Origin: Rhipicephalus microplus
Lineage: Eukaryota; Arthropoda; Arachnida; Ixodida; Ixodidae
Direction: 5' to 3'
Assembly (NCBI RefSeq): GCF_043290135.1
Contig: NC_134700.1
Span: 83,246,500 to 83,310,499, forward strand
Length of the DNA stretch: 64,000 bases
Part shown: positions 33,115 to 44,704 of the stretch, one piece after another
How the letters are laid out: the number at the start of each line of letters is the position of its first letter
Position numbering within the stretch: position 1 is the stretch's first letter
Position numbers and translations under genes: made by a program
The notes under the pieces: generated by a model
What the model was told of the DNA's origin: nothing
The model's input: only the letters and a program-made list of their open reading frames with translations
Database searches by the model: none

Positions 33115-34335
33115 AAGCAGTACTCAAGATCAGAGACGCAGGGAACTGATGAAGAGTCTTCATTTGTAAAGATTGAGCAAAAAAACTAATTAAAGTATGA
33201 TGCACATTCAGATGCAGACGCAGGAATATTATCCGTGTTGTGTAATATAACCATGTCACTGCCAGAATCAGGCGAAATGATACACCAGAACTCTCTCGGG
33301 TTAGTGTGCAAAAGTGTAGACATATCAGTGTTAAGATATTTTTTTTTCGCTTCGCTAACAGTAAGACAGTAAGATTTTAAGCAGTATTTATATTTAGACT
33401 AGGATTCAGGAGACGATAACCTTTTAGTGCAAGCATATAACTTTTTCTATTTATTTCTGAAATATCTAAGCAATCTATTAAACCACTGTTTAGATTTGTC
33501 GTTAATGATATTGATTAGTGGTACATATTTGTCTATGAGGAGCGCCGTGATATTTCTAAAAAAAAGTCCAGTTATCTTTCACAGACCTGTTGATGCATGA
33601 GGGAAGAAATGTATCTTGTAGGAAGATATCAAGTTCAGCATTCATTTGATCATAATTTGCCTTGCTATAATCTCTGATTACCTTACGCTGGACACCTGAA
33701 AAGGTTAGTGGTATATTGATTGACAACTGTAGAAGCTAGTGATCACTAAAGCCGTCTAGTTGCAAAACGGACCTATGGTATGTGGCTCTGTTGTCAGAAT
33801 AATATCTAAGATATTATTATCGGGAGTGGGCTCTGAAAAAAGCTGGGTGAAATTGAAGTCAATACATAGCTCAATGAATTCACATGAATTACTACACAAT
33901 GAAGACGTGTATGACCAGTTAATGTCAGGAAAATTAAAATCACCAAATAAGTAGATTTTTTATGTAGGAAACAGGTCTGGAGCCCTAGAAATACTTTTGT
34001 GTTGTGAAGTTCGGATATGAAAAGACGGTCAGAAGAAGGTGGGCGATAGCTTACGCCCATCAGTAATTTTTTAGATACGGTAGAACAAGCGACCCAAACT
34101 AAATCAAGAGAAGAGTCACTGTTGACAAAAAAGGAAGGTATAGCTGTTTGATGGCTAACAGCACGCCGCCACCACTTTTGTGTGCTCGGTCATGACGGTA
34201 AATGGAGTACTGATTTGAAGTATGATATAGCTCAGAGTCACAAACGTCATTGTGTTGCCAAGTCTCAGTTAGTAAAAGAACATCACATTTACTATCATCA
34301 AGATACGGAATAGTGAGTTTTCGCTTGCAGCTGCC
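33115..34335 (-). pseudogene. CR1/L2-like copy 2 AP-type endonuclease
   Basis: The minus strand reads LLTETWQHNDVCDSELY and YSIYRHDRAHKSGGGVLLAI (34310-34150), then VGVSYRPPSSDRLFISELHN (34060-34000) and, after frame shifts, FGDFNFPDI and a C-terminal stretch. LLTETW, RGGG-like SGGGV, GVSYRPP and GDFNFP are the standard exonuclease/endonuclease/phosphatase motifs of CR1-type elements. The frame has several shifts. Confidence 0.78.
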
Positions 34336-34345
34336 TTAACTATAG

Positions 34346-35932
34346 TGTAATTACATTCTAAACTATCTTAGAACCCTCAACGCAGCACAAGTGGGAAAAC
34401 GTCACTAAGTAGCACTACTAGGAAGTGAGGGACGCAGCGTCGAGTGAGAACATACCGAAGAACAGACACACTTCGAGGCCCACACAATACAAGAGTGAGC
34501 ACATCTGCTTTTCCTTTGGTGCATTCTTGAGTTTCGATATGGCTGCATAGTCTTCAAGGTGACTTTTCTAGGTCGGCCAGGTCCCAGCATTGCCAAAGCA
34601 CATGGCTCTGGAGTCTGAAGGCTCATACCCAATCATTTCGGGCTGGACTTCTGAGTAAATATGGTAGGGACGATGGCTATGTGCCGGCGCGTGAGAGACC
34701 CCCCCCCTCAAGACGCGGAGCCGTGCTCCCGCAAAGGGCAAGGGCTGCAGAAGATAGTGCCTTATTCCTGTCCTTCAACCACACATTCATTCAACCCTGC
34801 GACAGCTTTCTTTTTTTTCTTCTCTCTCTCTTCGCGCACGGCGTTGGAAGGAGAAGGGTCTTTACGTGGCAGGGACGGAAAAGGGAGAAGCCTGGCACAG
34901 GCGTGTCGCAGATCGGCATTTGAGAGAAAGCAAACATTCCACCACAGCCTTTTCTTTCCTTTCATTTTCTTTCACGGGCAGCGTTGAGGTGTCGGAGGTG
35001 CCGCCTCAGGATTGGGCAGGGTGCTGAGGGCATTTTCGGAGAGCGCTATGTTCGAATAAACCATAGCAAGTGCTTGCGCGTTTGAATTACTGGACGTTTT
35101 TGCCCATTGGAATACACATAGCTTTGACGGGACCTCATCCTGAGTTCGAATTAACCAGAAGTTCGAATTAACAAGACTCGTCTATATTCAGCTTTGACAC
35201 CACATGCAAGCTAGGCTTTTGAGGCACTTGTCAAGCTTTCATTTCATTGTGGGTGTGGTGGTTCAAACATCTCGACTACCTGTTTACGTCTCATAGTGCG
35301 ATAATTTGTGCAGCGATCCACACATTGGTGATGCCATCTTGATTCACAGGTTGGCAGTGCAATTTATGAGTCATGTTATCAAAATCAACATTAAGCCTAG
35401 GCAGTCCAAGTTACTTGACCAGTGAGGATTTCCTATCTTTATCTCCTTTAGATCTGTATTCTATGGATGCTTTGAAGTTAGGACGTTCAGCCAGTCATTG
35501 ACACTGGCTTTATTCATGTTCAGGTAAACACTGGCTTAAAGTAGTGCTAATTGCGAGTATTATTGTCCATGCGGAAGGAGCAACTGCCTTGCAAAGGTGT
35601 CAACAGATTTGCTGCATTTTTGTGGTCGGCCAGATTGCAGCCTTTGTATGCAGAGCTTTCACGTGATTTCATTTTTAACATTTTTTTATGAAAATATTTT
35701 CAAAAATTTATGAAAATGAACTAAATAATACAAAGCTACAGATACGGAAGGTAAGCCCTGTGTCTGCTTATTTCTGTAATTTTCGCGTAGGCGCTTCTTA
35801 TGCTGAGGGGAAACTGAGTGGGTTCATTGAATCAACAGGATCTTGCTTGGTAGCAACTAGTTTGGACGGCGCTTGCGGATACAAGGTGTAAGAAGTGTTT
35901 TACACTGTGATGTCATATTCTGACCCTGACAG
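34346..35932. other. Intron with degraded repeats before exon D
   Basis: 34390-34640 could hold a very decayed gag fragment on the minus strand (a KADVLTL, LCGPRSVSVLR-like stretch), too weak to call. About 34670-35185 is a reverse-orientation copy of the repeat at 28811, ending in GTTCGAATTAACAAGAC. 35190-35932 shows nothing before the acceptor of exon D. Confidence 0.45.
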
Positions 35933-36014
35933 ACCCCACAAGGGCACAAAGCAGCTGAGGAAGCTATTGCACACCCTCGCAACTACGTGCTAAAGCCACA
36001 GAGGGAAGGTGGTG
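35933..36014 (+). CDS. GSS: Glutathione synthetase, internal exon D (ATP-binding loop)
   Basis: 82-bp exon, acceptor TGACCCTGACAG (ends 35932), donor GTAAGT (36015); begins phase 0 and ends with one base of a glycine codon. It encodes TPQGHKAAEEAIAHPRNYVL and then KPQREGG. With exon E this makes the KPQREGGGNN glycine-rich loop, the ATP/Mg-binding signature of eukaryotic glutathione synthetase (an ATP-grasp enzyme). The loop is split across the largest intron visible here (24.3 kb). All conserved residues of the loop are present. Confidence 0.96.
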
Positions 36015-37460
36015 GTAAGTCACACATTTCATTTTGTGTAGTGGTCTATGTACATAATTAATCTATGGACATGTTTCTTATTGTAGTCGAACCCACCTAT
36101 AACGATCCTGGATATAACGATGTGTTGTATGTAACGACCATATTTTAGTGCACTTATGATTTTCGTATGCTACCCATTAAAACTGTCATGTTAAAAGAAT
36201 TTCGGCACAACTTTGCACCACTCCCACAATATTTGTGCTAAGGTTCTCACAATATGAGTAATTGCCAACTAGTCCAAGAACAAGTTTCGTTGAAACTGTG
36301 TCTGCGTGTAGACAACATTTTTCAAAGCCTCGATCCTACTTTTAATCAATACTTCCAATAGGGTCATGGTAAAAATGCAGTGCATGCGAAGCCAAAAAAC
36401 GGTCAAAGCAGGCATTTTTAAAGCATTAAACAAGCACACGTTCGCACATGCCTCGCTGTGGTTTACTTGCGACGAAGGTATCATACACCACGGTAAACAC
36501 GAACGCATCTTTCGGACTTTGTGGGCTAGGAGGAGACTTCACTGGCAAAACGGTAGCGAGGAAAAAAAAAATAGGAGGCAGCTTAAAGACTTGCAATCAG
36601 CTTTAATTTGCACAGCAAACTTTTCTGGTGTCGTTCTCTCCATCTGCGACCGCCGCAGATTGACCAAACGTCTTGAAATGCATGAAGCCATAAATGCAAG
36701 AAGCGTTAATTTTCTGTTGCGTAAAAGATCACTGCGGTGCTCAGCTTGCCGATGCCACAACGTGCCACCAAAGGTCTTCCGCCTTTCGATAATATCCAGG
36801 ACTCATCAAACACTGATAACGACTTCTCCACGATGGTGGCCTTAAGGGTTAAGAATCAGAAAATAGCGAAGGAGAAGTGGCTGGGGGCAATGAATGTGCC
36901 ATTTTGACTCATCGCTGACTACCTTATCGCAATCATCGGCAGATATCTGCTCGGGTGTGCATGTTTAAACTGCACGAAATGACAATGGTACAAATGTGTC
37001 ATGCGATCATTCGCAATTTCGTCGCCGCCGCATCATGCAGGGCCACTTGCACATTGTTTGCTAAATGCATGTCTTCATCATGGTTAACAAACTGGCTACA
37101 TGCCACACCCGAGCACAATCTGGAGTGAAGCATGCACGAGGAATGCAGGAATGCACGTGCAAACGGCCCGACATGTGACGGCGAGGGCCAGGTAAGCGAC
37201 ATGCTTCACGCAACTAGCCTGGGATGATTGGTTCAATGTGACGGTACTGCGCTTCCTTGGAAGGGCTTGAGTTCAGTGCGAATGTAGTTAAATTCACTCG
37301 TCAGCACACAATGATCGTCATTTAACAAATTAAGTGAAAGGCCTAACTTGTCACTGGGGAGGTTGTTAGCACTTTTAATAAATATACGCTTGGAAAAATA
37401 TGCTTTGGTGGCTAATTGCATGCTTTTAAGAGTTAGCCTATACACAGGGAACTACTGATA
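36015..37460. other. Start of the 24.3-kb intron: single Tigger-like terminus, otherwise unassigned
   Basis: At 36085 the sequence AGTCGAACCCACCTATAACG followed by GGATATAACGATG has the look of a Tigger-type terminus, but I could not find its partner. A 159-codon plus-strand frame at 36366-36845 has no recognisable motif. No exon seen. Confidence 0.45.
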
Positions 37461-37570
37461 CAGTCCAACCTCTTTATAAGAGACACTGCTATAAGAGACA
37501 AATGAGTATAAGAGGCACCTTGTGCCTATAGTAAAGGACTAGTTAATAGGAAAATGCATACTGTAATGCA

Positions 37571-37806
37571 CAGTTAAAAGAACTTCTAATAAACCAATGT
37601 AGGTAGGGTGAACTTGGGCCCAAGAATAAAAACAGCTAAAATGAAATTTCCTAGCAGCCTTGAGAACCTACTTCTTTTTTTCCTCCACGTTCTTTTGTGT
37701 CCAGCTTGGGTCGCGTGCAGCTGTGTCCTGCAGGCACGTGCACCGCAAACCTTCCCGAGGGCATGAGTGTCAGCTAGCGCACGTAACCTGAAGTCGCATT
37801 GCGTCA
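37571..37806 (-). repeat. Gypsy 3' LTR
   Basis: Shares about 230 bp with 48222-48448 in the same orientation, e.g. TTCTTTTGTGTCCA and CCTAGCAG. Preceded on the coding strand by the polypurine tract. Confidence 0.82.
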
Positions 37807-37869
37807 TTGCCCCCCTTTCCAGAGTGCATCGTCTCGATGCTTGTGACAAACTGGTTGCATGGTGGTCAT

Positions 37870-38960
37870 TTATAACACCTTTTTTGTGGGTGCGGTTACC
37901 GTCGAACAACATTGTGTTCTCGACGGTTCATTGCCTGTCGTAATACTACAGCGGGGCAGAGCACTCTGTACGGACTGAAATAGTGGGCAAGCAGTTTTTC
38001 CAATAGGCCACCTATCCGTACGGGAATCCACACTCATACTTTGTCTCCTGGTGCACACTGGATGTCCCTTAGTCGCAGATTGTACCAGTGCATATCGGTT
38101 CTCTGCTGTTGGAGAATACAATATCATGCCAGCTGTCTTGCTTGTTCTGCTCCTGACATCGTTGACATCGTTGACAGAAGCCGTTGACATCATTGTCATT
38201 CTCGGACGTCTCGTCAATAGCATTGCATTTAAAGGTGTTGTTACGGTCTGGCCAAAAACAAGTTTAATTGGCATTATCCGTGTTGTCTCTTGCATCGCAG
38301 TGTTATAGGTGATTGTTGCGTAAGGTAATATTTCATCCCATGTACGGTGTTCTACATCCACGTACATCGACAACGCATCAGCCAGCCTTCTGTTCGGTTA
38401 GATCATTGTAACACGAATCGCTTGAGGATGGTATGCCGTCGTTTTCCTATGACTAGTGTTATTCTATTTCGAAATAGACTTTGTAAGGTCAGTCGTAAAG
38501 GCTGTTCCTCGGTCTGTGATCAACACTCGTGGAGCTCCATGCAGCAGTGCAATGTTGGAGACAAAGTATTCAGCTACTTCAATGACTGATCCTCTAACAA
38601 AAGGCACTGTCTCAGCATATTGGGTTAGATAGTCGGTCACAACTAGTATCATTCATTATCTCGGCATATCGGGTTACATAGTTGGTCACAGTTGGTATTA
38701 TTCACTGTTTTCCCGACGACAATATGGGAAATGGGCCCAGTATGTCCATTCCTACTTGTGTGAATAGGGCCTTTGGTTGTTCTATTGGTTGAAGGAGACC
38801 TGCTGGTTTTAACGGTGGGGTTTTACATCTTTGGAAGTCCTGACAAGTTCTGACATAGTTTCATACAGAGCTGAGCAACTTCAGCCAGTAGTATTTAGCG
38901 CAGATGTGTGCTAATGTTCTGCCTACTCCAACCGTTCAGCTGATGGATCGTTGTGGCAAG
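37870..38960 (-). pseudogene. Gypsy integrase
   Basis: The minus strand reads a decayed zinc-binding region, MDILGPFP-like sequence at about 38740, then VVTDYLTQYAETVPF and LITDRGTAFTTDL (38652-38464), and YVDVEHRTWDEILPYATITY with QETTRIMPIKLVFG (38373-38250). These are the D, D and E-containing core blocks of a gypsy integrase. A 49-bp tandem duplication at 38611-38708 falls just before the core and shifts the frame. Confidence 0.82.
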
Positions 38961-39199
38961 TCTCCAAAATCTATTTCTGCAGAAGTGAAGGAACAACAAG
39001 CAGGAGTGTCGCTGTATTGTTGTCACAGTTTCTTTTATACGGGACGAATGCTAACAAGCTGCTGGCAAAAGCTCGTGGAATATTGACAGACTGCCCCTGT
39101 AGGTACTCGATCAACAGGAGTAGCCCAGGGTTGCATTGCTGATGATGTGCCATCTCTGACGTTGTCATAGCTCCTAAGAAAGCAAAACTGTCCTTGGTG

Positions 39200-40107
39200 G
39201 AAGTAGAAGCAACGGGTCGAATCGGAGCATGTGTCAAGCAATCTGCATCACTGTGCTTTCGACCGGACTTATACACAAGCTTGATATCGTACTCCTGTAA
39301 TCGCAGGCTCCATCTTGCAAGTGGTTCACATGGGTCCTTGAGATTAACTAGCTAGCATAGCGAATGATGTTTGCTTATAGCTCGAAAAGGCCTACCATAT
39401 AAATATGGTCGAAACTTGCTGATACAAGGCATTCTTTCTCAGTCGCTGAGTAGTTCACTCAGCTTTTGAAAGAGTGCGACTGCATACGCAATTACTTGTC
39501 CTTGTTTGTTTTGCCATTGCATGAGTACGACTACAAGACATAAATTGCTTGCATCCTTGTAGATATTGGTTTCTGCTTCCTTGGCGACATGCATCAAAAC
39601 TGGATCGCTTTGAAGATACTTCCATAGTTCATTGAAGGCATCCTCTTGTTCGTCAAGCCATACGAAAGGCATGTCCCTCTTTCATCAGCTACGTTAGCAG
39701 CTCAGGAATTTGTGAAAAATTTTTCATGAACCATCAGTAATAAGAGAAGAGCCCTAAAAATGGCGTAACAGCCTTTTTGTCTCTCAGTATAGAAAGTTTC
39801 ACTACGGCCTCAGTTTTTTCGGGATCTGGGCGGACACCTTCTGCTTTGATGACACCGCCTACAAAAACGAGCTCACAGAAGTCGAAATGAGATTTCTACA
39901 GTTTCTTCATCAAGTTCGCTGACTTGATAGCAGTGAGCATGGCTCGGAGCATTTTCAAGTATTCCTCGAAGGTAGCAGAGAAGAATACATCATCAAGATA
40001 AACCAAGCACGACTGCCATTTCAGACGGGAAAGCACTGTGTCCATCATCTGTTGCAATGGGGCGGGTGCTGAACAAAGAGCAAAAGGAGGTACCTTAAAC
40101 TCATATA
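39200..40107 (-). pseudogene. Gypsy reverse transcriptase (second part) and RNase H
   Basis: The minus strand reads YEFKVPPFALCSAPAPLQQM, VLSRLKWQSCLVYLDDVFF (catalytic YLDD at about 39985-40000), then at 39672 WLDEQEDAFNELWKYLQSDP, IYKDASNLCLVVVLMQW and QVIAYAVALFQK, the connection and RNase H domains. The first half of the reverse transcriptase lies 5.5 kb away at 45601-46233, across an insertion. Confidence 0.85.
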
Positions 40108-40559
40108 GGGGGGGACATGGCACTTTAAACAAAATTTTTGTTTCTAGATCAATTTTGATGAAACTTTTTGCTAGTGTGTGTATATATGTATGTTGATTTC
40201 AATTGTGCTGTAGGGAAAGCACACTTCTGCTGGGTTTACTGACGCAGAGCACTAATCGAATCGGTCACAAGCAAAATCCTTCACTCTCACTGTACGTTCA
40301 CTTGACTTCTTAGTCATTGTCTTCCATGCACCACGCGGGCCCGATTTCCAACATCTTCTGCGGCCAACAATATCACTTGCTCAGTTCCAGAGGACAAAGA
40401 AGTTGAACCAGTCTCATGCGTTCCGTACCGTCTGCTAGTTATTACCCTGTAAGGTTTCAACAAGTCTTGCTAACTTCTAAAATGCAACAGGCACTTTTTT
40501 ATCTCTAATTTTGAGAATGTGACCACACTTTAAAGTGTTTCCTAGCTTCTGGAACCTGC

Positions 40560-42510
40560 TGTGCGCACTTCTTAGTGTCAGTTGTATTCCTTATGCCAGC
40601 GTTGCCAAAAGTTATTTAGTTTTTGTTGTCTATGTCTCTAGGCGGCAGCGTCTCAGTGCGGCCTCCTGAGTTATCGCTAACTTGTGCTTGCGGAATAGCC
40701 ATGAGGCGCCTACCTGACAAAAAGTGTGAAGGACTCGGTACTTCTGCTTGGGCAGTATCATCAGAAATGTATGTCAGTGACCTAGAATTTATCACTGCCT
40801 CGACTTCTTTCAGTAAAGTGTCAAGCTGCTCATAACTGAAGCATCCTTTTCCTAGAGTTTTCCTGAGGCAGTTTTTAACCTTTCAAATTATTCGCTCCCA
40901 GAAGCCTCCCCACCATGAAGCGTGCTCAGCAATGAATTTCCACGCAATAATACTTGATGCACAAAAGTTTTGTACCTGCTCATCACGTAGAAAGAAGTCT
41001 ATACGACAGCTTCAGTTCACGACTGGCTGCCTTAAACGTTTATGCATTATCAGTATAAATGACACTTGGTAAGCCACGACGTGAAATAAAACGACGAAAA
41101 GCCATTAAAAAAATTGGAAAATTGGTCCCATATCTGCATGTTTCACTGCAAATGTCATCGATAGACGATAGTCTTGCATGTGGAAAGAGTGAACAAGACG
41201 TTTATTTGATGTTCTGGGTGACAAAATTGTTGAATTATATTCTGGAAGTGCTGAGTTAGAGAGTCTTGATCCGTGCTGTGAAAGCAAACGAGCGCATCGA
41301 GGCACGTTAGACATGAGCGCTACCTGGCAGTTATCTTCGAAAACAAAGGAAGGCGTGCGCGCCCACGAAGAAAGGTGCAGGCCTGTCTCGGAGGCGATAA
41401 GGTGTAGAACGCAAAGCGACGGGCAGGTGCCACCACCGTGACATCTTAGCAAAGCGTTGGAAGCACTTGCCTTTATGAGCATCGCGTTGCACTGTCAGTG
41501 CAGCGTGGTAAACGCTACGGTCATATCGACGTGTTGTTATGGTGTCTCAGATATGTGCAATAATTGCTTTTTAATTGTCAATCGTACAAGTATGAACGCT
41601 GAAACTTGAGCAATATTGGTGGGTGCTGTGGATGGGGTTGGCCGTTTGGGTTATCGTTTAGTGCTGTTTCAGGAATCGTTACCGCAGACGAACAAACAAG
41701 TGTACAGACAGACAGACCAAAATTTTGGCATTGAAGGTCTCCAAGAAAGACTATAATATTTAAAAAATTCACAGTCATGTCGCTGACAAGTTCCAAGTGA
41801 ACTGTTCATACTACTGCACAGGTAAACACTACAATAAATGTTTTCGCCGAACTGCCTCCCTTTACAAAAACTGGGCCAGCGAAGTTTACACCCGTGACTT
41901 CAAATAGGTGACACTTCAGGACTCTGCCGACAGGTAGCGGGGCCATAGGAGCTGAAGCAGCTTTTAAACGAAATCTCGCACAAACACCGCACTGGCCAAG
42001 TACTCTTTCAACACATTGATGACCACGCATAATCCAAAACCTACCACGGAACTCTGCGAGTGTAACACCAACACCACTGTGCAGAAGACGTCGATGTTCG
42101 TTGTCTACGATGAGGTGCGTGTAAGGATTATCTGCGGGTAACAGAATGGGGAATTTCACATTTTCTAACCCATCAACGTTGTCTAGGCGAGTCTTGATCC
42201 TGATGATGCCCTTGTTATCCATGAAAGGGTAAAGGTCTCGTATGGCCGACGACTTGTCGAGAGCTTTGTTCGAAGTTAGGGCCACAATCTCATTTTCAAA
42301 GCTTTGTGCTTGCAAAGTCCTTATCCATGTTTCTTTGCTTTCAGCAATTTTCTGAGCCGATAGAGGATCTTCTCTTCTCTTAATAAAACTTGCTCGGCAG
42401 TTGTAAAGGAACGTCCTCACCCCAGTCGTGATTCGAAGGACCGTCTTCCAGCGACTGTGTTGGTGACCTCGAATAGAGGGTCCAGCGTCCTGTTAATGGC
42501 AACTAGAACC
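40560..42510 (-). pseudogene. BEL/Pao integrase, split by a 0.65-kb insertion
   Basis: The minus strand 42420-41806 reads the zinc-binding and core start: LIVDNEHRRLLHSGVGVTLA, FWIMRGHQCVERVLGQCGVC, GRVLKCHLFEVTGVNFAGPV, then LELVSDMTVNFL near 41790-41760. After the insertion (about 41107-41757) it resumes AFRRFISRRGLPSVIYTDNA (about 41104-41040) and ends with QKLNNFWQRWHKEYN (about 40620-40575). These are the hallmark BEL integrase blocks. Stops and shifts are frequent. Confidence 0.82.
41107..41757 (-). mobile_element. Probable solo LTR or similar insert in the BEL integrase
   Basis: A stretch of about 650 bp separates DMTVNFL from AFRRF of the integrase. Its edges share an A-rich TTAAAAAA word that may be a target duplication. 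On the minus strand it contains AATAAACGTC near 41195-41205, a polyadenylation-type signal common in LTRs. No coding signal. Family unknown. Confidence 0.45.
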
Positions 42511-42599
42511 ACGTTATCTGTTGGGTTTATTTCGTCAGGTAACATGTAAGCTGAGTTCTCGAAGTTCTCATCTTGTTTGGATGATGGTGCATCCACAAT

Positions 42600-43151
42600 T
42601 CCAATGGTTTCTATTTCCAAGAATCTTTCTAGCGGGAAGGAAAGTGCTTCCTTGTCGTATGCATCTACCCTTAAAATACATATATGAGAGCTCGCCTTCC
42701 AACTAACTCTCTCTGAGGACGCCGATGGTCCTTGAAGAGTCCATTCAAAGTTTGTGTTGATTGCTACCAGAGATCTGTTTTCGATGTCCCATTTCACCTA
42801 ACTTGCATTCGGCATAAGTTCCCACATATGGTCGGAACCGATCAGCATGCTCACTCTAGGTTCACCTGTGACCCCTGGAAAAATTACTGCGTCTGCTAGT
42901 GGCATGCCTTCTGCAACGATGGAACAAAACAAGGGGTTGTCTTGGGGCACTTCGATGTTATCTTCGCAGATGAACAGCACGACAACCGCTTCTATCTGCA
43001 CTGAGATATTCTTGTGCTGGCTGCAAATTGATATGCTCTTTAGCTTAGCCTGGTGAGCATGCTGTGGTTGAGGGCATTCAAACGTGCTAACCACCAGATC
43101 TATATGTCGGATGAGAGATAACTTAAGCTTCTTGCATACATCGTCCCGCAT
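42600..43151 (-). pseudogene. BEL/Pao protease region and linker
   Basis: The minus strand reads RDDVCKKLKLSLIRHIDLVV, ISVQIEAVVVLFIC and SMLIGSDHMWELMPNA, the retropepsin-like (DUF1758) region of BEL elements with its LIGxDxxW block. It then reads FEWTLQGPSASSE and LRVDAYDKEALSFPLERFLE, the linker that normally leads into the reverse transcriptase. Here the sequence jumps instead to VVLVAINRTLDPLF, close to the RNase H end. Confidence 0.75.
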
Positions 43152-43320
43152 AAATGTTTATTGGCTGCCGTTATTCAAGACACCGTGGACGTAACAGGAA
43201 TTACTAGGAGTCGTCAGCCAGGCACGGAACGTTTGAAGGAGAACTTCCATGTCGAGGCGATGTTGTTTATTGTTCGTTGCTACATGCATGGCGACATTTG
43301 GGGTCTTTGTCGGTCCTGCA

Positions 43321-44704
43321 TCAGCTGATCTCTTGAGACTGTTCAGCGTTGTACAACATGAAAGCATGGCGACGCTTGCATGTTGTACACTGGATCCTGC
43401 GATGGCATTCCCGAACAAGGTGTTCCTTCATAGTACACTTAAAGCAGCGACCATCCTTCCTGAATATACTGCACTTGTCTTTGAGGCTGACATCACTGGT
43501 GCATCGATCAGTCTTTATGATCTTTGGTAGCACAAAAGAAGCATGGTTCTGTTGATACTTCTGCCATATTTTAAAGAACCCTTGCTGCAGGAACTGATGT
43601 GATAGTTGAGTTCGCACTTAGTTTAGGGCGTGCTTCATTGAGCCTTGTTACCCTAGTCTCAGGCCACTTCTCTCTGCATTCAACTTCTATTTGAAGAAAT
43701 TTTAGCAGGTGCTCTAAACCCTGTTCAGCTGAATCTGCACTGCTGCATGTGGCTACCGATGAGGTATTGGACTCAATGCTTTCACTCTTGTAATACTCTA
43801 CTACCATATCCTGAGTTATTGCTTTTAGGAGTATTTTGCATAGCATTGAAGCGTAAGATGAAGTGCTCACCCTAAGGTTGGCGAGTCCTCTCCTCTCCGG
43901 TTAAGTTGAATGTCGTCGTATAACCTTCGTAAGACTGTAACGTTGTGCAATGAAGTCACCAGCCCAAGCATGCGTAGGTTCCCCAAAAGTTGCTGCTCGA
44001 TCAATTTGCGGTTGCTGTAGCGCTGCTTCAATATTTTAAGTGCGCCGTTGTAACTTGGTTCCGTCACTTGGATTTTGGCGACGTCCTTAGCAGCATAGAA
44101 GTGTGGCAGCTTGGGCTAGTTGGTAAGGCATGACGATAGTTATAGCGCAAGAACAAAACGACGACACAGAGACAAGAAGGACGTGTCCTTCGTGTCCTTG
44201 TCTCTGTGTTGTTGTTTTGTTCTCCCGCTATAACTATCGTGCCTTAGCAGCACATGCCTATAACATGCCTTAGGAGCAGCTCCGTCAGGCAGAGAAATCA
44301 GGTAATGAAAACGGTCCGTGTCTGATAGCCTCAGGTTTTCATGGACAGAATGAAGAAACATACCCCCAGAACGGCTGCCATTGGGTGATTGTTCCGTCGA
44401 AACGCACAAGTTCTAACTTGGGAAACCTGGCGCCAAATTCACGCTTTGAACGTGTCGTGTTCGTTGAGGATGCAGTCAGTCGGTTCTCGTCAGCTACGGT
44501 TGGTGGCTCCGTTGTCGAAAGTGAACAGGGAGTCTTGAGCATGTCAATATTGTGCTCGAGCGAGGCCAATGAGCTGACGGCAGCATCGTCGTATTCTATG
44601 ATGGAATCAAAACTTTCTATGACATGCTCCTCGGTCATTACTGTTTCTAATTCCGCATTAAGCACGCTCATCTTCAACTTTGTCGCCTTCTGCCGGCTTT
44701 GCAA
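43321..44704 (-). pseudogene. BEL/Pao gag with zinc knuckles, split by a hairpin insert
   Basis: The minus strand 44704-44339 (coiled-coil N-terminus, then FPKLELVRFDGTITQWQPFW) and 44067-43867 (EPSYNGALKILKQRYSNRKL, DUF1759-type) are separated by the insert at 44096-44241 with its duplication. 43617-43321 holds KDGRCFKCTMKEHLVRECHR followed by CTTCKRRHAFML, the CCHC-type knuckles of BEL gag. Frames are broken several times. Confidence 0.82.
44096..44241. mobile_element. 146-bp hairpin insertion with 11-bp target duplication
   Basis: Nearly the whole insert is one inverted repeat: GATAGTTATAGCGCAAGAAC ... GACGACACAGAGACAAG pairs with CTTGTCTCTGTGTTGTTGTT ... CGCTATAACTATC, about 55-bp arms. 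It is flanked by CCTTAGCAGCA at 44085-44095 and 44242-44252. A long direct duplication of this type suggests target-primed insertion of an RNA rather than a DNA transposon. It lies between the GAA and KDV codons of BEL gag. Confidence 0.8.

Larger units (their letters stand above)
27545..34345 (-). mobile_element. CR1/L2-like retrotransposon copy 2, split by four later insertions
   Basis: A minus-strand element with endonuclease at about 34335-33115, reverse transcriptase pieces at about 33045-32973, 31398-31156, 30030-29723 and 28612-28090, and a 3' UTR ending in an A/T-rich tail near 27545. Its own sequence totals about 3 kb. The interruptions are elements at 28615-29720, 30034-31153, 31399-32971 and a 45-bp insert at 33062-33106. 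Removing each insert and one TA copy restores reading across the joins. ORF1 is absent, so the copy is 5' truncated. Confidence 0.85.

Noticed and set aside
36366..36845. 159-codon plus-strand ORF
   Set aside because: Low-complexity basic composition, no recognisable motif, no splice context, and it lies beside a Tigger-like terminus; most likely chance.
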